From the NCBI RefSeq assembly GCF_003672135.1, contig NC_039510.1, positions 11,098,001 to 11,162,000 on the forward strand: 64,000 bases of DNA, written 5' to 3'. Positions 1 through 16,100 of this stretch are shown piece by piece. Below the pieces are notes generated by a model. The model was not told where the DNA came from. It worked only from the letters and a program-made list of their open reading frames with translations, and did not search any database. Numbering within the stretch: the stretch's first letter is position 1; every line of letters begins with the position of its first letter. The position numbers and the translations under genes were made by a program. The stretch comes from Ooceraea biroi (taxonomy: Eukaryota; Arthropoda; Insecta; Hymenoptera; Formicidae).

Positions 1-1026
1 AGTTTGACAATAGATTATGCATATTCCATATGTATTAAATCAAGAAAAGAGAGGGGGAAAAGAGAAGTGAGCGAAGTTGCACAACAAATAACGGCAAAAC
101 ACTTTAAACTTGGAATAAATTTGAAATTAAAATAACTTACAATACATTGTGCTGTTATATTGGTAAATACAACTGCATATTTCATGTACTTTTTGAGGAA
201 AAGGTAAAGCAGCAGTTAAATAACTTTTACAAGGAAATAATATCTTTAATCATATTTGACGTTAACCACAATAAATTATAATAATATAAGAATATCTCTA
301 ATATTTCTTTAATGTGTATTCCAGTGTTTAATAAAAATTATGTCTATTCGCGTTTACACAAATATAAAAATGCAAATAAGTTCTAAAATAGCTTTTACTT
401 CAAAAAGATTTCATTTATTGTAATAGGACAGCGAAAGGTTTTAGATAAAAATTAATACTGTTTATCTTCTTGATTTTTTGCCAACAATTGTCTACACCAT
501 CATACGGGCTCGTGCGAAAATTTCGCCAAGAAGGCTGCAGAGAGGATGCTAAGACTTGGAAAAATTACCGTTCCGATGTTAAGCACTCCCAGGAGTCCGT
601 AATATATGGAGTGAGCGCATGGAGACTGTAAAACTGTTCTTTACGCAAGAGATGCTTTTTTTCTCTTGAATGTGAACGTGTAAAGAAGATAAATAGCGGA
701 ATAGCAACAATAGCGTTGATTATTATGTCAGAGACAAGAACAAGTCAGTGAAATGGATTGTTACCTCTCATAATTTCCTATTTGCAAGGAACGCCTGGAG
801 GATTTGTGGTAATCATCGAGAAGAAAGAGAATTACGAGAGTTTGTGGCGCGATGCACATGCAACAAAACTGAAGCGCTAATTAGAACTTGGAGTACAAGC
901 TATGCGACAAAAGCGCGGCTTAACAATGAAAAACGCGCCTAAGAAGCATGAATGTTTGCCCAAGCTGATTTCGTTATGCCCACTAAATAAGTGAAACAAG
1001 ATCTTCTTCTCCTTAGTTACTCCTTT

Positions 1027-1097
1027 CGTTTTTACCTCCTTTTGTTTCTCAATCTTTTTCCCCCTCTCTCCCTCTCTCTCTCTCTCTTTCTCTTTCA
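1027..1097. repeat. Pyrimidine tract with (CT)n core
   Basis: About 70 bases of CT-rich sequence with a perfect CT run at its 3' side. The low-complexity Arg/Glu-Lys frame on the - strand across it is an artefact. Confidence 0.85.
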
Positions 1098-4000
1098 CCA
1101 AAAAAGGTAGCAAGAAGCTCGCTCCAGAATAATTCAACGACTACAAACTTTCTTATTTCGTAAAAGCTGTCCACCAAGAAATTATAATATCACAGTTTTA
1201 TTATCCTACGACATTATATTGTAGCAGCATCTTGTGATTTAATAATTTCTTGACATTTAATCTACCACGCAATTAAACAGTTTGTAATGCTGCAATCATT
1301 GTTTCATATTGGTAAAGAATGGAATGGGCAATGAGAAATCCGTTAGGGAGAATTTCGACACCGAAATAGCCCGCTTCGATTTTGCTGATGGATGTACTGT
1401 CGCTTAATACGGAACGAACGGCCATATTTCATTTCACGACGTATGGACAGCTGAAGTTTGTACTTTCCGCAACTTTTAATCAATGTCAATCGGCGCGGTC
1501 GACGAACTGATTCGAGGATGATCGATCCATTACGGCAACGAATCGCGGAATACCTCGAGCGCAGTGGACCTATTGACGGGGCATTGTCACTATTGCAGGT
1601 AATCATCCAGCGATCGTAGGATAATTTCATCGGAGATCGAGTTATCTCGAAGTAGCGACATAGGTTTATAGGATTAAAGGGCAACCGCGTACATTTCGCA
1701 CGTAGCATGTATTGCGCGTTTACATAGCTGCATTTTAGAAAGCGACGAATTTCTATGTATTTCTAGTAGTTTGTAATATAATTTTATAATAATAAATTGC
1801 AATCCGCAATAAATTATAATCGACTAAATGGATTAAACATAATTATTGTTATAGTATTATCATTGTAATACGATAGGATATATATGTAACGCAATATACA
1901 TCTCTTATGGATTCAATCAATATTACAACGATTGTAGCAAAAAAGTAGCATGTAGCATATCAAATGCTGAAATAATAGGAATGATTTAATATAATATATT
2001 ATAATATAATGCGATTTTAATATAAATATTCAATATAAATTAGGAATCCCTCAATTTGTGCTATTATGTATCGGTCCTCAGGGAAATTAACGTTCAGGTA
2101 ATTGATATTTGGATAATTAACGTTCTATCGTACAGGGATTACTTTTATTTAAAGTATAATATCAAAATCTGATTCTATATTTATACGAAACACCTATTAT
2201 GTCAATATTGCACAACTTGCTTTAAATTTCCTGAACTGTATAATTCTATTTCCTCACCACTAATTATCATAAATTACAAAATTCATAGATTTAATTTAGA
2301 ATTTAGATTAACATGTACACATAACGTCGAGATCTTCTTCAAAGTTGTTCCTTCTTGTTCAGCAAATTCCAGCACGTGGATGAAGTACTTCGCTATGATA
2401 AAACTGGATATACTTAATTACAAGCAGAACAGAAACGGTTTCTAAATTGTTGTAACGTCGGCTTAAATCTGCTGAGCTGGTACAGAAATACGTGAGCAGC
2501 ATCTCAGGTAAATACATATACTTTGCGAAATGACCGCCGAATAAAATGTAGCCTGCCACCCTTCTCGTCTAGCTTTTCTCTGTTACGGACACGTGCGTTC
2601 TCGTGAATGCGTGTGTATGTATACGTGTGTATGTATGTGTGTCTAATTTATCCTTCTGCGCGTCTGGTGCGGATTATACTGCATAATTACACTGCGGAAA
2701 AAATTCTAACAGAATAAAACGGTGTTGTTTGCAATACTACCTTTATGGTACTGTCAAGACCCTAAAATATTTATGAGCCAAATTCAGATTAGTTAATGAT
2801 AATTACAATCTTCTCTCTAATGAAATACATCAATTTTTGTTAAAGTGATGAAATTAAAAGTATACAATTATATTGTATTTCGAGAGTTGAAACGATGGAT
2901 TCGTGGATTATGGATAAGGTACAAAGACACATTGCCTTAGATAATAGACAGCACGATTCCCGCGCAATATCCCGTGGGTAGGTATTCCTTTTATTTGCGC
3001 CGCATCGATTTAATCGATGTTTAAATTTGAATCCAATTGCTCCGGTGCCACCGGTTTCAGGTCGGCGCGCGTCTGCAACTGGGGCTCGTATCTGTCCGCA
3101 AAATGAAGTTAATAAAAACGAAATTCACGGGAACGATCGCGTCACCAGGGGGAATTCCGTACGTTACGGCACTGGTGGGGCAATTTTTGCCTTTTATAGT
3201 TCGCAACGGCAATTTCTTCCCGTTAGAGCGGCACATTTTATTTACATCCACGGCCGTACGACACTCTGGAATTCCACGGCGGATGAATCGAACGATAAAT
3301 TGTAGAGCTCCGGGCGAAATTTACGGATAGCTATGCGGCGAGATGAAGTCGTCGATTTTCCTTGCAACCCTGCGTCCGGAATTCCGAACCCGATTATGAT
3401 TAAAAAAATACAGGGCAAGTTGCGGATCGTGGCGGTGGCAGAGGTACATCGCTGCGAGCCTTTAATTTAAGCCATACACAATCGTGTATATTGGTCACGT
3501 GTTTTATCTCACGATCGTTTATATTCGATTTGCCTACCAGAATTACAAATCTTCGGAGCAACCCTGCGCCCGCGCGCGTGCGACGTAATTTGTTTCGGGC
3601 GACGGATCGGTATCGATCGATCCCATCGGTCCACCATTACTTACGCTCGCTTAACGTTTACGCTTAGCATACATGAATACCATAATTGTGCCTGGATCCC
3701 TCTTCAGCAACGGTCCGAGTGGCGCATGTTACGAAAGAATAATGAAAACGACATGCTGCTCGGCTTCAACAATAGGCAAAAGGCACTAACGCCAGTTACT
3801 ACCGAGTGTAATGAAAGCTGCATAGAAAGACGTTGGGCGGATTCTACGTCCCATACACCTTCGGCTTCGTGAGTTTCAGGCTCAGTTATTATACATGGGA
3901 TGTACGCGGTTTCGCTAGAATAGAAAAGGTTTTCCATATCTTGAAACATGCTCGCTCAGAAAAAGAAAATGGATGGAGAGAAAGAGAATATTAAAGAAAT

Positions 4001-7000
4001 ATCGCTCGCTGGGGGGAGGGGGGGAGAGGTATATCAAACGCACTTTTGTAAACGTTTTCATCCCCTCGTAGAGGCGCTTCTTCAAGGGAAGAGATTAAGT
4101 GATGAACTGTATCAAATGAAATGTAAATATTCATGTAGTTAAGAGAAACGCTGGAAAGCCGTGTAGGGGAAAGTGTAATGGCGCTGTTGTTATCACTGAC
4201 TCGTAAATAATTCGCACATTCGCAAATATGTATCAAATTCAGCAGTATTTTTATGAGTTGCCTTGCAAAACGTTTGGAAAATTTTTATACTCTTCCACGT
4301 TATTATTATATTCTCTCTCTTCTATGCGTATAATGAAGGTGATAAAAATGAACCTCACGCACACAGCGCACGGTTAATGAATATTGTTCGAAAATTTACT
4401 AAAGCTTTATTGAATTTTCTTTAATACACATAAGTGCGTATAGTAAAAGGCATACCATTTTCATTAAAGCTTGTAATTTTGTTTTACATTATTAAAGAAG
4501 ATGAAAAACTCCGTACGGAATGGAATAAAATATTTAATAAAATTTTCAGATTAAATTAATTACCTAGCTCACTAAGTGTACCTACTAAAATATTCTATGC
4601 CAAAGCTATGATAATATTTATATATAAAATCACATTTGCATATATTATTCGTAATCAGAACCGCGTACAGAAAGCCTCATTTCTTTTTACGTAATCCATC
4701 TGTAACATCTCTTTGTCTTCTCAAGAACGTTGCGTTCCTGTCCTGGTTTCTCCTTGTTAGAACATTTCAACGTTCAATGCAGCACCCAGTTACAACGCGA
4801 AGTCGATTCATGATTACGTCGTTGTCAGACCAATAAGTTTAACGTGAACACGCTCACATAGCTTCTTCGCAGGAAGTGGTCATTCAAAGATTATAATATG
4901 ATGCGAGAGCATCTCGTTTGGTAGCGTCTTGACGAACCTCTCGACGAACAATCGGCAGTTCTGTCGTGTCCTTCTCGCAGCTGATCTTACGAAAATATTT
5001 CGGCAATAATTTAATCCCAGCGCGACACATCTCGGAGAGCAACGAGGCGACTCATGAATAAGAATCTTGGCAGGATTCAGGTATCAAGGGATTTCACGAA
5101 AATACGCGGACCTTGAAGATAAATGGATGGGCGAATCGAAGGGGAAACCTCCCACTGGAGCGGCCACGGTCAGATTCATTAAGGAACGCTAAGATTAGCG
5201 TCGTTGGAAAATTCGCCGAGTTCGTGCGTGGACTTTTCGGGATTACCGGGAGAATTACGGGCTCGAGAAGAAATATCGCAGGACTGTGGTGGCGAACCGT
5301 TATAATTATCGACTCGAGATGCGGAATTTTTCGGTCGAACTTTGCGCGTCGGCGCGGTAACAAGTATGAGTTGCGAGCGCACCGATGTATGTGTTATTTT
5401 ATTTAAATCCGATGAACTGATCACAAACGATTCCAATAAACTGTCTTTTGTAGCAGCATTATCGATGAGTAATTTACAATTATGTACGTATATTGATGCA
5501 GCAACGATTAAACATTTCTTCTTGTTTCTTTTGCTTTTCCTGCTTCTCTATTCTGGCAAAAGCATATCCAGAATGATACGTATAACGTATGATACAAAGT
5601 AATACGTATAATGCATTTCATTCATAGACACAAGCATAACGTAACGAATATATTGAACGCGTCTGTGGAAAAAGCTCTCACACAAACAATAATTTAGGTA
5701 GCGAAACGTACATTAATAGCACCGCCACGTGTGCCACGAAACAAACACATACATTTCGCAAAAAAAGAGCCGCACGTACACGTGAAAGGCAACTAATTTT
5801 CCATGTGCCGTGACCAGCGTAAATAAGAAGATTTTTAATTTTAACCTCGCTGCTCCGCAACGGATGATTATTGTTCTTTCTTTATAAGACTTTACGTAAA
5901 CTTTATGCGTTAAATGACGCAATAATTTCTGAGGAATTCGTAGTGATGGAAGAGTTAGCAAAGAGAAGGGCTTCAACAAGCAACTCAAGGAAAATATGAT
6001 GCTCAAATGCATAAAAGTTTTAATTCCCAAAGAGCATGATTTCGACGGGAAAATAGGAAAGTACTTTCATGGCAGAAATATGAAATCGTGATGAAAAGAG
6101 AAATCCGGCACCGAAACAAGCGGCAGGGATAACGTCGAATATTTTCAGCCGCTTTTAAGAGAAATGATATGGTAGCTTAGCACGAATATTTTTGAAAAGA
6201 AAAAAGTGCGTATATCCAGGAATTTATCAATATTTTGAACAGATTTTGTGCCATTTTCGTGAACTCGAAATTTGATGCAAATGCATATGCAATTCACGTG
6301 TCTCTCGTTTGTAGTTGTTCTTTAATGTCTCAAATATAGATTCTCAAGATAGAACAGATTAAATACACGTTGTTATCTAGCTTGACAAATGGATAATTGC
6401 AAATTATCAGGTTGCATAGGGAGTTTACGTGTCTTTCTTTACGTAAGTGGAGACTTTGATAACGGATATTTGTTCCTGCAAATGTAACTGATGTTAAGTA
6501 AAGTGCACAGCTTTTGTCATCGCGATGTTGCACAGATCGTAAACACGTATAGCATGATGCCGATCGTAAGTGTAATTGTAATGTAGACATTGTGGTGAAC
6601 CCGAACCTGCACGCTGACCCAAGCATCAGTGCCACTTGGAAATTCTGCCTCAGGTTGCTTGCCAAGAAAACACATTGTGATGTGCGTTCGCAGACGTTCA
6701 AGTCCTATGTAAACAAAGAAGCAGCGGTTTTCTTCCTCGGCAATGATTAACAATATATCGAGGATCTATTACGGGAGCCCTTCAATAAAGCTACTACTAA
6801 TTCGTATTTAATTAATAAATGTTGGTATGCTAAAGTAATCGTAAAACTACGTACAGTTCAATCCAACAATCTCACGGTCCAAGATAAAGATTACCTTAAA
6901 TCGTTTAATTTTTAAGTCTTTTTCATAAATTACATATATATATATTACTTAATCTTTACATTATCATTATCACTTTTAGTGAATTTATTTTTATTTAGTC

Positions 7001-7089
7001 TTTTTTAAATTTTACTTATATTAAATTTTAGAATTTCTGTTCTTTTTATTTTGCACATGCAACTATTGAAATCGAGAGTTGACGCAAAC

Positions 7090-7126
7090 AAACCAGTTTG
7101 CATTTACGCTTCGTGCAAACTGGTTT
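7090..7126. repeat. Perfect 13-bp inverted repeat with 11-nt loop
   Basis: AAACCAGTTTGCA at 7090-7102 pairs with 7114-7126. The stem is too short for a microRNA precursor and no gene end lies nearby. Confidence 0.8.
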
Positions 7127-10100
7127 AGACTTTCCTTTTATTTTATTTTTTTTGTATCATTACAAAAATTAGAGATAAAGGTTTTTTGTGTAGAGAAACG
7201 CTATTGTGAAAACTGCTGAAAGAATTTTATCGAGATTCAATGATTGTATAACAGAGAATATCAGAACATTTTCGGAATACTCTCACTAATATGCACTTTG
7301 TAGGTTCACGCTTGCGATACAATTTCGCCATTTACATGGGCTATTTACTACGCCGCAATATATACGTCCTCCGTTACATTAATGTACAAAGCAACTCAGT
7401 ATTCCATCTCGCGCTTGTCGTCAGATGCATCAGAAAACCAGAAATTTGAAGTAAATTACGTTAACGCGCATTTTAGCAGACGCATTTGCTTTCTCATTCG
7501 TTTCGCATCGATAAAACGATCCTTTTACACGCGGAAGCGGGAAAGACAGATATCCATTAATTTATATTATAAAAATGTGCCATGTTTTACATATAAGGGC
7601 GTAATCGGACACTTAACATTATCACATGTCGTTACAATTGAAAAACAATGCGCTTGAATGTCGATAGAGTGTTTTAAGATTAATAAAACAACTCACACCT
7701 ACTGATTACCAATATATGGATAGGAAATATTTATTATCAATGGTAATGCAATTTATTCTTGTAACTATTCGTTGCGTTACCGTCACCAAAGTAATCAACG
7801 ATTAAATCAGCGTGACGTTTAAATTGGTTCGTTTAACGACACGGTTTATTCAATTACTGATTAATTTTACGTATTAATCTTTTTGCATCAATGAGCAATT
7901 CCCTTTCGCATTTTTAACGAAGCTGTAATACATCAAAGCATTCCAATTTAACGTAGCATTGTAATATAATATCTGCCGGAATCGAACAGCTTAATGGCAC
8001 TGTGTCTAATACGACAATGATCTAAAATGATTATATGCATTGAGCTATAGACAACCAAGCACAAAGCTATGTTTCTGACAATCATGATCAACGGCATGAA
8101 GCAATTTGACAGAATGACATCTGGCATTTTCCTGATAATGGATTTATAACGTATAGACATATTATATTTGTATGTATATGTAAGGCAATTAGAAGGAAAT
8201 ATAGACATTTGTTATTTAACACGATTCTTGAACTCCAAATTTTTCATGAATTACATAAATTTTTACATGTTATACATGTGAAAAAACTATATTAGCATTC
8301 ATAAATAAGTGTGCTTGCTTTTCTAAAATAAAAGAGAGAGAGATTAAGTTTTCAGATAATAATCTTCATTTTACTCTGTAAAATACTTAACGTCTTTAAA
8401 TGCTGCTTTTTTAATTATTTTATCATATTTATTTTTTCAACCAAACGTAAAAATGTTGGAGCGTAAATTCGTTGTTTTTAATATTTCAACGAACGTGAAA
8501 CATGTCATTCACTTAATTTGTAATTCTCTTAATTAACCGCATAATTAAAAAACGCATAATTACGCATTAAAAATATTAATTCTGTTATAACTGAAAACAG
8601 AAACTCCTTTTAAGCAGAAGATTTAAAAACAAGATTTATAACAGATAGTTACAAATATAAAAAGATAAAATTTTAGATAGTAATTCTTAATGTAATATAT
8701 AGCACACACACATTCGGACTATCAGAATGACAAATTAAATTTCAAATGTCGAAGGATACACCACTTCTACATCTTGCTTACTAATCGATAGTTCAATAAC
8801 TCACGTTATATTATAATTATGCGAGGCCCGTTAATGCCACGATCGTGGTCATATGGGATTTCGAAATGTGCTGCCGTTGTTAAAACTGAATTCCATTATG
8901 TTATACTATCCAAAACATGAATGCACGATGATGCTATCTCATGTATAAACGGCTTATTATACTAATGTTTCCATCCATCTCATTTTACTTTCACGATTGT
9001 TAGTATTATAACATAATATTATATAACACGTTTAATTAGTTAGTTTAATTAATGAAGATAAGCATTGACTTAACGACTTACTTTACGAGATTTTGGCATA
9101 TTTTTCAATTAATGTAACTAAGATAATAAAAAATGAATGCATTTACCTACACGTCTCATATATACGTATCATATCTACAAAAATGTATAAATAATTCATG
9201 TCTTCGCTACAAATGTAATGAGGATTTTTGCGAGAAAATATAATGAGTGTCCCTAATTTCATCAAAACTTTTGATACCGCGATTAGTATTCACTAGTGCG
9301 TCCGAACAATCTTATCATTTAATCTGCGAGAGAGACTCAAATGACTCTTCTAAGTAAGAACTTTGTTTCGAAATTAGCGAGACAGCAAATATTAAAATTT
9401 AATTATTCTTTGATTATATGCAAGTCACATCAAAACAATGAATCATTTAAATGACAATTTATGTTCTGCAATATGTATATGGTAAACATATGTAATATAC
9501 AAATAAATGAGTTATCTCAAAACTACAATAAGACAGAAAAATTATGTAAATAGCAATAAACATATAAAATGCGAAAGTAATAACGATCAAAATGATCTTG
9601 AAGACAATCAAGTTAGTGACTGTAATTGCAATGACTTTATAATCACACATTATGGTTATTGAAATTGTTATTCCGGATTGAGTTTATTATACGTGACAAC
9701 CGCAATTAACATTCCAAATAAAATGTGGTAACTCCATGAATATGCAAGAAAGACGGAAATACAACGGAACAATTTCAAGTTATACATATGTTGAAATACA
9801 TTACAATTTGCATTTTAAACGATTTTAGTAGCAATTGAGAGAATTCTATTTTTATTTCGCCAATTCATTTTAAGACTTTATTTTACGAATAATGACATTA
9901 TTTGTCACGTGAAGACAGAGTTTACTTTCGAGCGATATCCGTAAAAGCTAAAACAAAGAAAGAAATCCATTCTTTCCGAGTCGAACCTTATTAACTTGAG
10001 AAAGAAGGGATTACTCTCGAGGCGAGCTTACGTTTTGGATTAATTAAGTTACAACTCTGTGAAAAGAAATTGCACTTCCTTCGTGAGAAGTTCATCGATG

Positions 10101-13100
10101 TGTATTGCAGACCGAAGACCGAATACTACATTCCTTATTCGCGTTTAAAACCGCGAACGCATCACAGAATCCAATAAGAAATTTGTCGTCCTCTATCGAA
10201 TCGTATCTGTTAACTTTATGCAAATTTATGAAAATGAGATTGCGAGATTGATGCTGAGCGTGTCACGTGCGCTTGTTATAAAAACCGATGAAGCGTTTGA
10301 TGTGAATGAAATGCGATATCACGGCGCCCCGGCAGAATTCGCAAATGAAATCGATTTGATTTGGCACGACGTAGGCTGACAAGACTGTTAAATAATAACC
10401 CACCCTAGAATTCACAGCTGCACGAATGCGCAAAAGTTCAGCTTGAAAACGCGAATTTCCGAAATAACGCGAATAGCAGCGGATATGCTGGAAATTGCGG
10501 GTCGGCCAGTTATTTAGCGATTACAACGATATATATAATCCGCGAATGAAATTATCGTACATTATATATCGTTTCGGCCGGGATCTCTTCGTCTCGTGTA
10601 TGTCGGCAATTCCAGCAATTTCGTGCCTCGGCGGTTCTCCGCGGCATCAAAATCATACCTCGATATGACAGTACACTTCATGACTTCTCGAATCCAACGT
10701 GCTCACTAACGAGATTATTGCACCCCTACATCCGGTAGCTTCAAGTACATGGATTATACGTACACGCGCACATGCGCGTCGTCAAATTCGCTCTTACACC
10801 CTTCGCACCCCCCCGTAAGCTCTTCGAAAACTTTGCCTACGAGCTGAGCTAGGGTTCGGTTGGTAAACTCCGCGTTAATTTCATGCAGATTCAGAGGGGT
10901 TGGCAGGAGAGAGTAGCTGTGAGCGAGGCTTAATCCCTCGCGGTGTTGCACGCGCAGCAGTGACATGTCCATGGAATACCCAGTTACCACTCTCGGCCAT
11001 CGTCCGAGCTACCGATTGCTCGTATAAAGCAATTTTCTTTCTCGAGAGACTGCTCGCGGCAAGATGCATCGGTTCATATCAACAGCGAGAATAATCTCAT
11101 TTACGAGGTGGATGTAACGACTACATGAGAGTTACATCGTGAACGCTCGTGATGAAAGGCGCTAATAGACCGGATGCGAAATCCGGAAGGGATATATTAG
11201 AGATGTATTATAAATTCATTGGCGACTTTAAAATTTCTTTAAAATTCAGTATTGTTCGTGTTATGGAAGAAAAGAATAGCGCGCAGCTATGAGAGAGATT
11301 AAGAAGCTGCATCTCGAATTAGAATCCCGCTTATTGTTAGTGAATTGATTATCGAACTTCATTATGGAACTGCGTTAGATGATGACCATATCAAATTCAA
11401 TGGTAATTATACACCGTCGTTCATGAAATTTTGCATCGTTGCTATGTCAATACGAGCGCATTTGCAAATAAATAATTGCGATGTAACATGAAATTGATGG
11501 CGCGTAAGAGTATCGAATTGCACGATTAATAAGTGCTTGAAGTTTCACGAGACGATTGTTTATTGGCATTATCCTTAAAAGGTTTACGTTGTAAACTGCA
11601 CATCCTAACGGAAACCTGCAGCGATGCAGCGTTTCTCAGATGAGAGGGATAAACCGAGATATCGTAATAATGCAAATATTTTCCGAAAGCACCGGGAAAA
11701 TATATCCTGAAAGAAAATATTTTTGAAATAACAACACCGGAGAATGCTGAGTGCAAAATTTACAGTTATTTATCCGACTTTAGCGAAGTCGGAAGTCTTG
11801 TAAGCGTCACGTTAAACTCCAGGAATGAAGCTCGATTCCGCAGAATTATTCGTAACTCGGGGGAAATAATTTGTCGACGGTTGACATATGCGAGTAATAT
11901 TAAACAGATGTTTGCACGACGTGATAAACTGTCGCATAAATTCACCGGTTCCGATCATAGTTATGACCCATCCAAGCGGATCGTAGCCAACACTTGTGCA
12001 TTAACGCGTTATGCAATCTTTGCATAAAGTAATACGCTAATTATTAGACAAAGATCTCCCAATCCGCTATTAGGATACCAAAATGTCGATGATTGTGAAT
12101 AAAGCTATAATTTTGACTACCACACTGCATTTTAGTCTGCTAGATACTGCGGCAACCGCAGTTTAATTGTGTATTCTGCAGCCATTCGGCCATTACGTTT
12201 TCGGCATGATTCGAGATCAAATTAAGTACTTCAAACCGAATTTGCGCAAACTTCTGAAACAGTTTCACTGGAACTTCTTTCAACGTAACCGAAAAGAGGA
12301 TTAAAGTAGATTCGCTTACCTCAACTTCAATTATGATTTATGAGAGCGAATGAAAAAGTAGAAACAAAAATTTTCCATTTCCATATCTTTAAAATGAGTA
12401 TGATAGATTTCCATTTCCTTGATAATACGACGCAGCGAGCACTTACAAAAAATTCATTGAATTTAATACCTGCGACGAGAGGGAAGAAAGAATCTTTAAA
12501 CTCGTGGAGATAAATTGTTCGTAAAGCTGCATTGTTCCATCTTCGCACGCATCTAATCCTTCATTTAAAAAGTGTGTACAGAATATGACAAATGGCGAAC
12601 AATATTTTGCATCATATGCATGCTTTTCGCGGTGCGGCGTTACTTTTCGGAATTATGTTCCTCTTTGCGCTATTATTGCTCGTTAAAGTTGCCGTATTAA
12701 ACTGCTACCTTTAAACTCCGAGTAATCAGTCGGCGGACTTAATCGTGTCTGCGCAAGTGCATTATTCTGCTTTAAGCCCTCGCTTCTAACCAGAGACGCG
12801 GCGTTTCGCTAATAGAATCTCCACCCCGGCAGACGCGATATTTGTGCGCTGCGATACATCGCCGGTCGTTAATCGTGAATCCGGTAGCTTGCAGCTACAG
12901 CCCCTGCAACTATTGCCTCCTACTCCTCCCCCGCGTCGCGCGTCACTGTATATTTATTAGCGAGCGACAGAGATGTTTGCGATAGAGTATGCAGCTAGAA
13001 TGGAAGATCGCATCGCTCGAACAACGGGGTCGATCGAGACACGAAGCGGACTGCACTAATTATACGAGAGGTTGTTGTCGACATTCTATTTCTCAGCCTC

Positions 13101-13114
13101 TTGTCGGTTTTCCG

Positions 13115-13148
13115 AATCATAGTTATCAATTTTTTGATAACTATGATT
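13115..13148. repeat. Perfect 15-bp inverted repeat with 4-nt loop
   Basis: AATCATAGTTATCAA at 13115-13129 and its exact reverse complement at 13134-13148 flank TTTT. Confidence 0.85.
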
Positions 13149-16100
13149 AATAATGACATCAGAAAAATTATGATAAACAAAATTAACAATTGTACTTCTA
13201 ACTAATACTTCTAACTGATTTAAAAAATTATTTGTCGATATTTATTTTCGTTGGGTCTGAAATTATTAAAAGTTTAATATATTCTGTGATTTTCTCCCAA
13301 ATGTTAATGAAAGAGAATTGTGGATAAAGAATATTTAATTTTTGCATAAAATTTTCACGAGAACAAAATACATTATTGTGTATAACTCACTTGAAGAGGA
13401 TGGTTATTCATCCGGATATGAATATATCCGGTCTATTTGATGCAAAGCACGAAAAGAGAAAAACAATCAATGCAATCAAAGATAGATATTCCCGAATAAA
13501 TGTGGAAACTCGTCATGTACGCTATCGACTTGGTTAGTTAGATCACCCTCGAAACGGGACTCAAAACGATTGGTCGAGCGCGAGTGAATCGTTAACAAAA
13601 CATTTGCTTTTCGCAAAACAACCCGACTGTGTACGGCGTCAAACGTATTAATACTGCTCGAATGCTTTCGATGTTCGTTGCAACAGCGTATAACAATTGT
13701 TTGTATTCTGTGTTAATACGGATTACTTTGTTAAAATACAATAACATATCACTCTTATAAAATTTATAAAGTGTAATTGCCATATCCAATATCAATGAGT
13801 ATCATAGCTATGAGAAGAACCGATAAATCATTTTCAAAAAGAGACTTCAGAAGTGCGCCAAATCAAAAGTATCAGTTTTTACATTTAGAAAGAACAAAAC
13901 TTATATTTATCGATAGTTGAAAATCATAATCTTGACATACATAATATAATCTCCTTACACTATTATTCTAAAAAATATGTAAATCAATATGAAACTAAAA
14001 CAATCAAGAGAATAATCCCGAAATCACTAATTTAGTCGTTGTTATTCGCAGTTATCGATTACGCACAATACGATGCAGTTTTGTATGGTTTTCTTGCGAA
14101 CAAGAGCTGAGCTCCAAATGAAATATAAAAGCATAAATATAATATAAAAGCCCATCTAGAAAGTATTTTACGTCGATACGGCCTTCTCTGCATCGTTCGC
14201 ATCGCAGAGAAACGCCTCTGACTTCAGACAAAGGGCCGCGAGTATGAAGAGGCAGAAAGGTAGAAGTAGCAGAGAGAAGAAAACTCATCGACTCAAAAAG
14301 TATTTTATGCTTTGATATACCATGGCGCGCGATCAATGCGCATGTTTATTCCAAACAGTCGCAATGTGCAAATCGCAATAAACGGGAAAAATCCGAAAAA
14401 ACTTTACTGCAAAGCGATATACGCAGTATTCATTCTTTTTTATTTGAACTCACCTGAATGTATCTTTGTCGTTAGATCAAGCAGAGGATCAACGCGGTTC
14501 TCGACTTCTGCCTTTATACTACTCAAGCCCTGAGCTCCTCTTGCGGAACAGGAATTCTTTATTTATGCAAGCGTAAAGCTGACATGCACACGTATATAAA
14601 AAAGAAATTTTCATTCCGCGAGGAAAGTTTATGAATATATCTCGCTAGCAGCACTTTTTTATTCCTTTTTCCGTTGCGGTGAAGCGTGAATACAAGTGAA
14701 TCGATGTCCGTACGCATTTAGCACGGCACGGTCGTTAGACGACGAGATAAGGTCCTGGGAGGTGATAAATTATACATGCGATATATTCTATCATGAATTA
14801 TTTATGCAACGTCATATGTGTAACTACATATGGTTTTTATTGTCTTACGTTCGCGCGAGCACGCGAGCGATTTGTGCACCACGGCATTTCAGCTCCCGAT
14901 CACCACAAAATCAACCCCCGAGTTCACTGCGTTTGCATGCGACCATTCAAGCACGGTGCCCATTAAAGAATCCAGATTAAACAACGCGTCGATGGTCATT
15001 AGCCTTCACCCTGCCGTAAATGCAAAATCACGATTAACAGCTGCAAAACTGGAATGCCCGATAACCATCTTTATCGGCGAGCGGTAGTAAACACGTTAAT
15101 GGAGCCGCGATCAATGGAGAACTTAAAATTGACGATGGAAAATGTCGATCGAGGTGCAGCGCGGCGGCTCGCTTGAATCGCAGAAAATTTCGGGGCGCAA
15201 TAATACGAGCGGTCGTACGTCCTCTATGACGAGCAGGCACGGAATTTCCTAGAAATTTTGAGATGGAATGGGAAATGGGAAGCCTGGAATTCGCGACGAA
15301 TGCGTGCGGACATCCGTCTTTGACCGTTTCCTAGCTGGACTACGTCTACTTGGTATTCACGACGGAACAAGCTCAATTCTGCAGACAGAATTTGATGCAT
15401 GGACAGTTTAATGCCGATTTTCAGCATGTCCACAGTCCCGCGACAGATGCACCCTCCATGCGAAATTCTACGCGGACTCGTTCGTGTTGTTAACATTACG
15501 TTCTGCGAATAATGATTGAAAATTGATAGTTTATCGAGACGCTCTTTCCAGAAAAGAATACGCAATAGCATTATTTTTTGCGAAGTTTAAAAATTCTCGG
15601 AAAACACTAACGACATCAACGTAAAGTTTGTAACACATGGATGAGATTAAATTAAAAGGTTTTATCTCTCTTCATTTTTTACAATTTAATTTTCGGGATA
15701 TTGAAAATTTTCGTTATAAATGTGTTTCGTCACAGAATGAAAATTAAACTAAAATACGAATTTTCAAGAGTTTGCAAAATTTGGCCAATAGATGTTTGTC
15801 AAATATTTCATTAAAAAGTAGAACACCAATGAAAGCTATATGTCAAAAGTAATATTGTAAATTGATAAATTAATGAATATTTTTCCTGTAAATGTAGAAC
15901 ATAGAATGCTTTTTTCTACTGCAACTCGAAATGCTATTTTTGTTACTTAAATGATATTGAAATTTTATTTTTTAATTCTTTGTTACTTTTGTTATTTCTT
16001 TTAAAATACGTTAAAAATTATGAAAATTTATCGCCAAAGCTTCCATATTTTTCAAACATTGCAACAGATATTATATTTTTATATCATTTATAAACGTATA

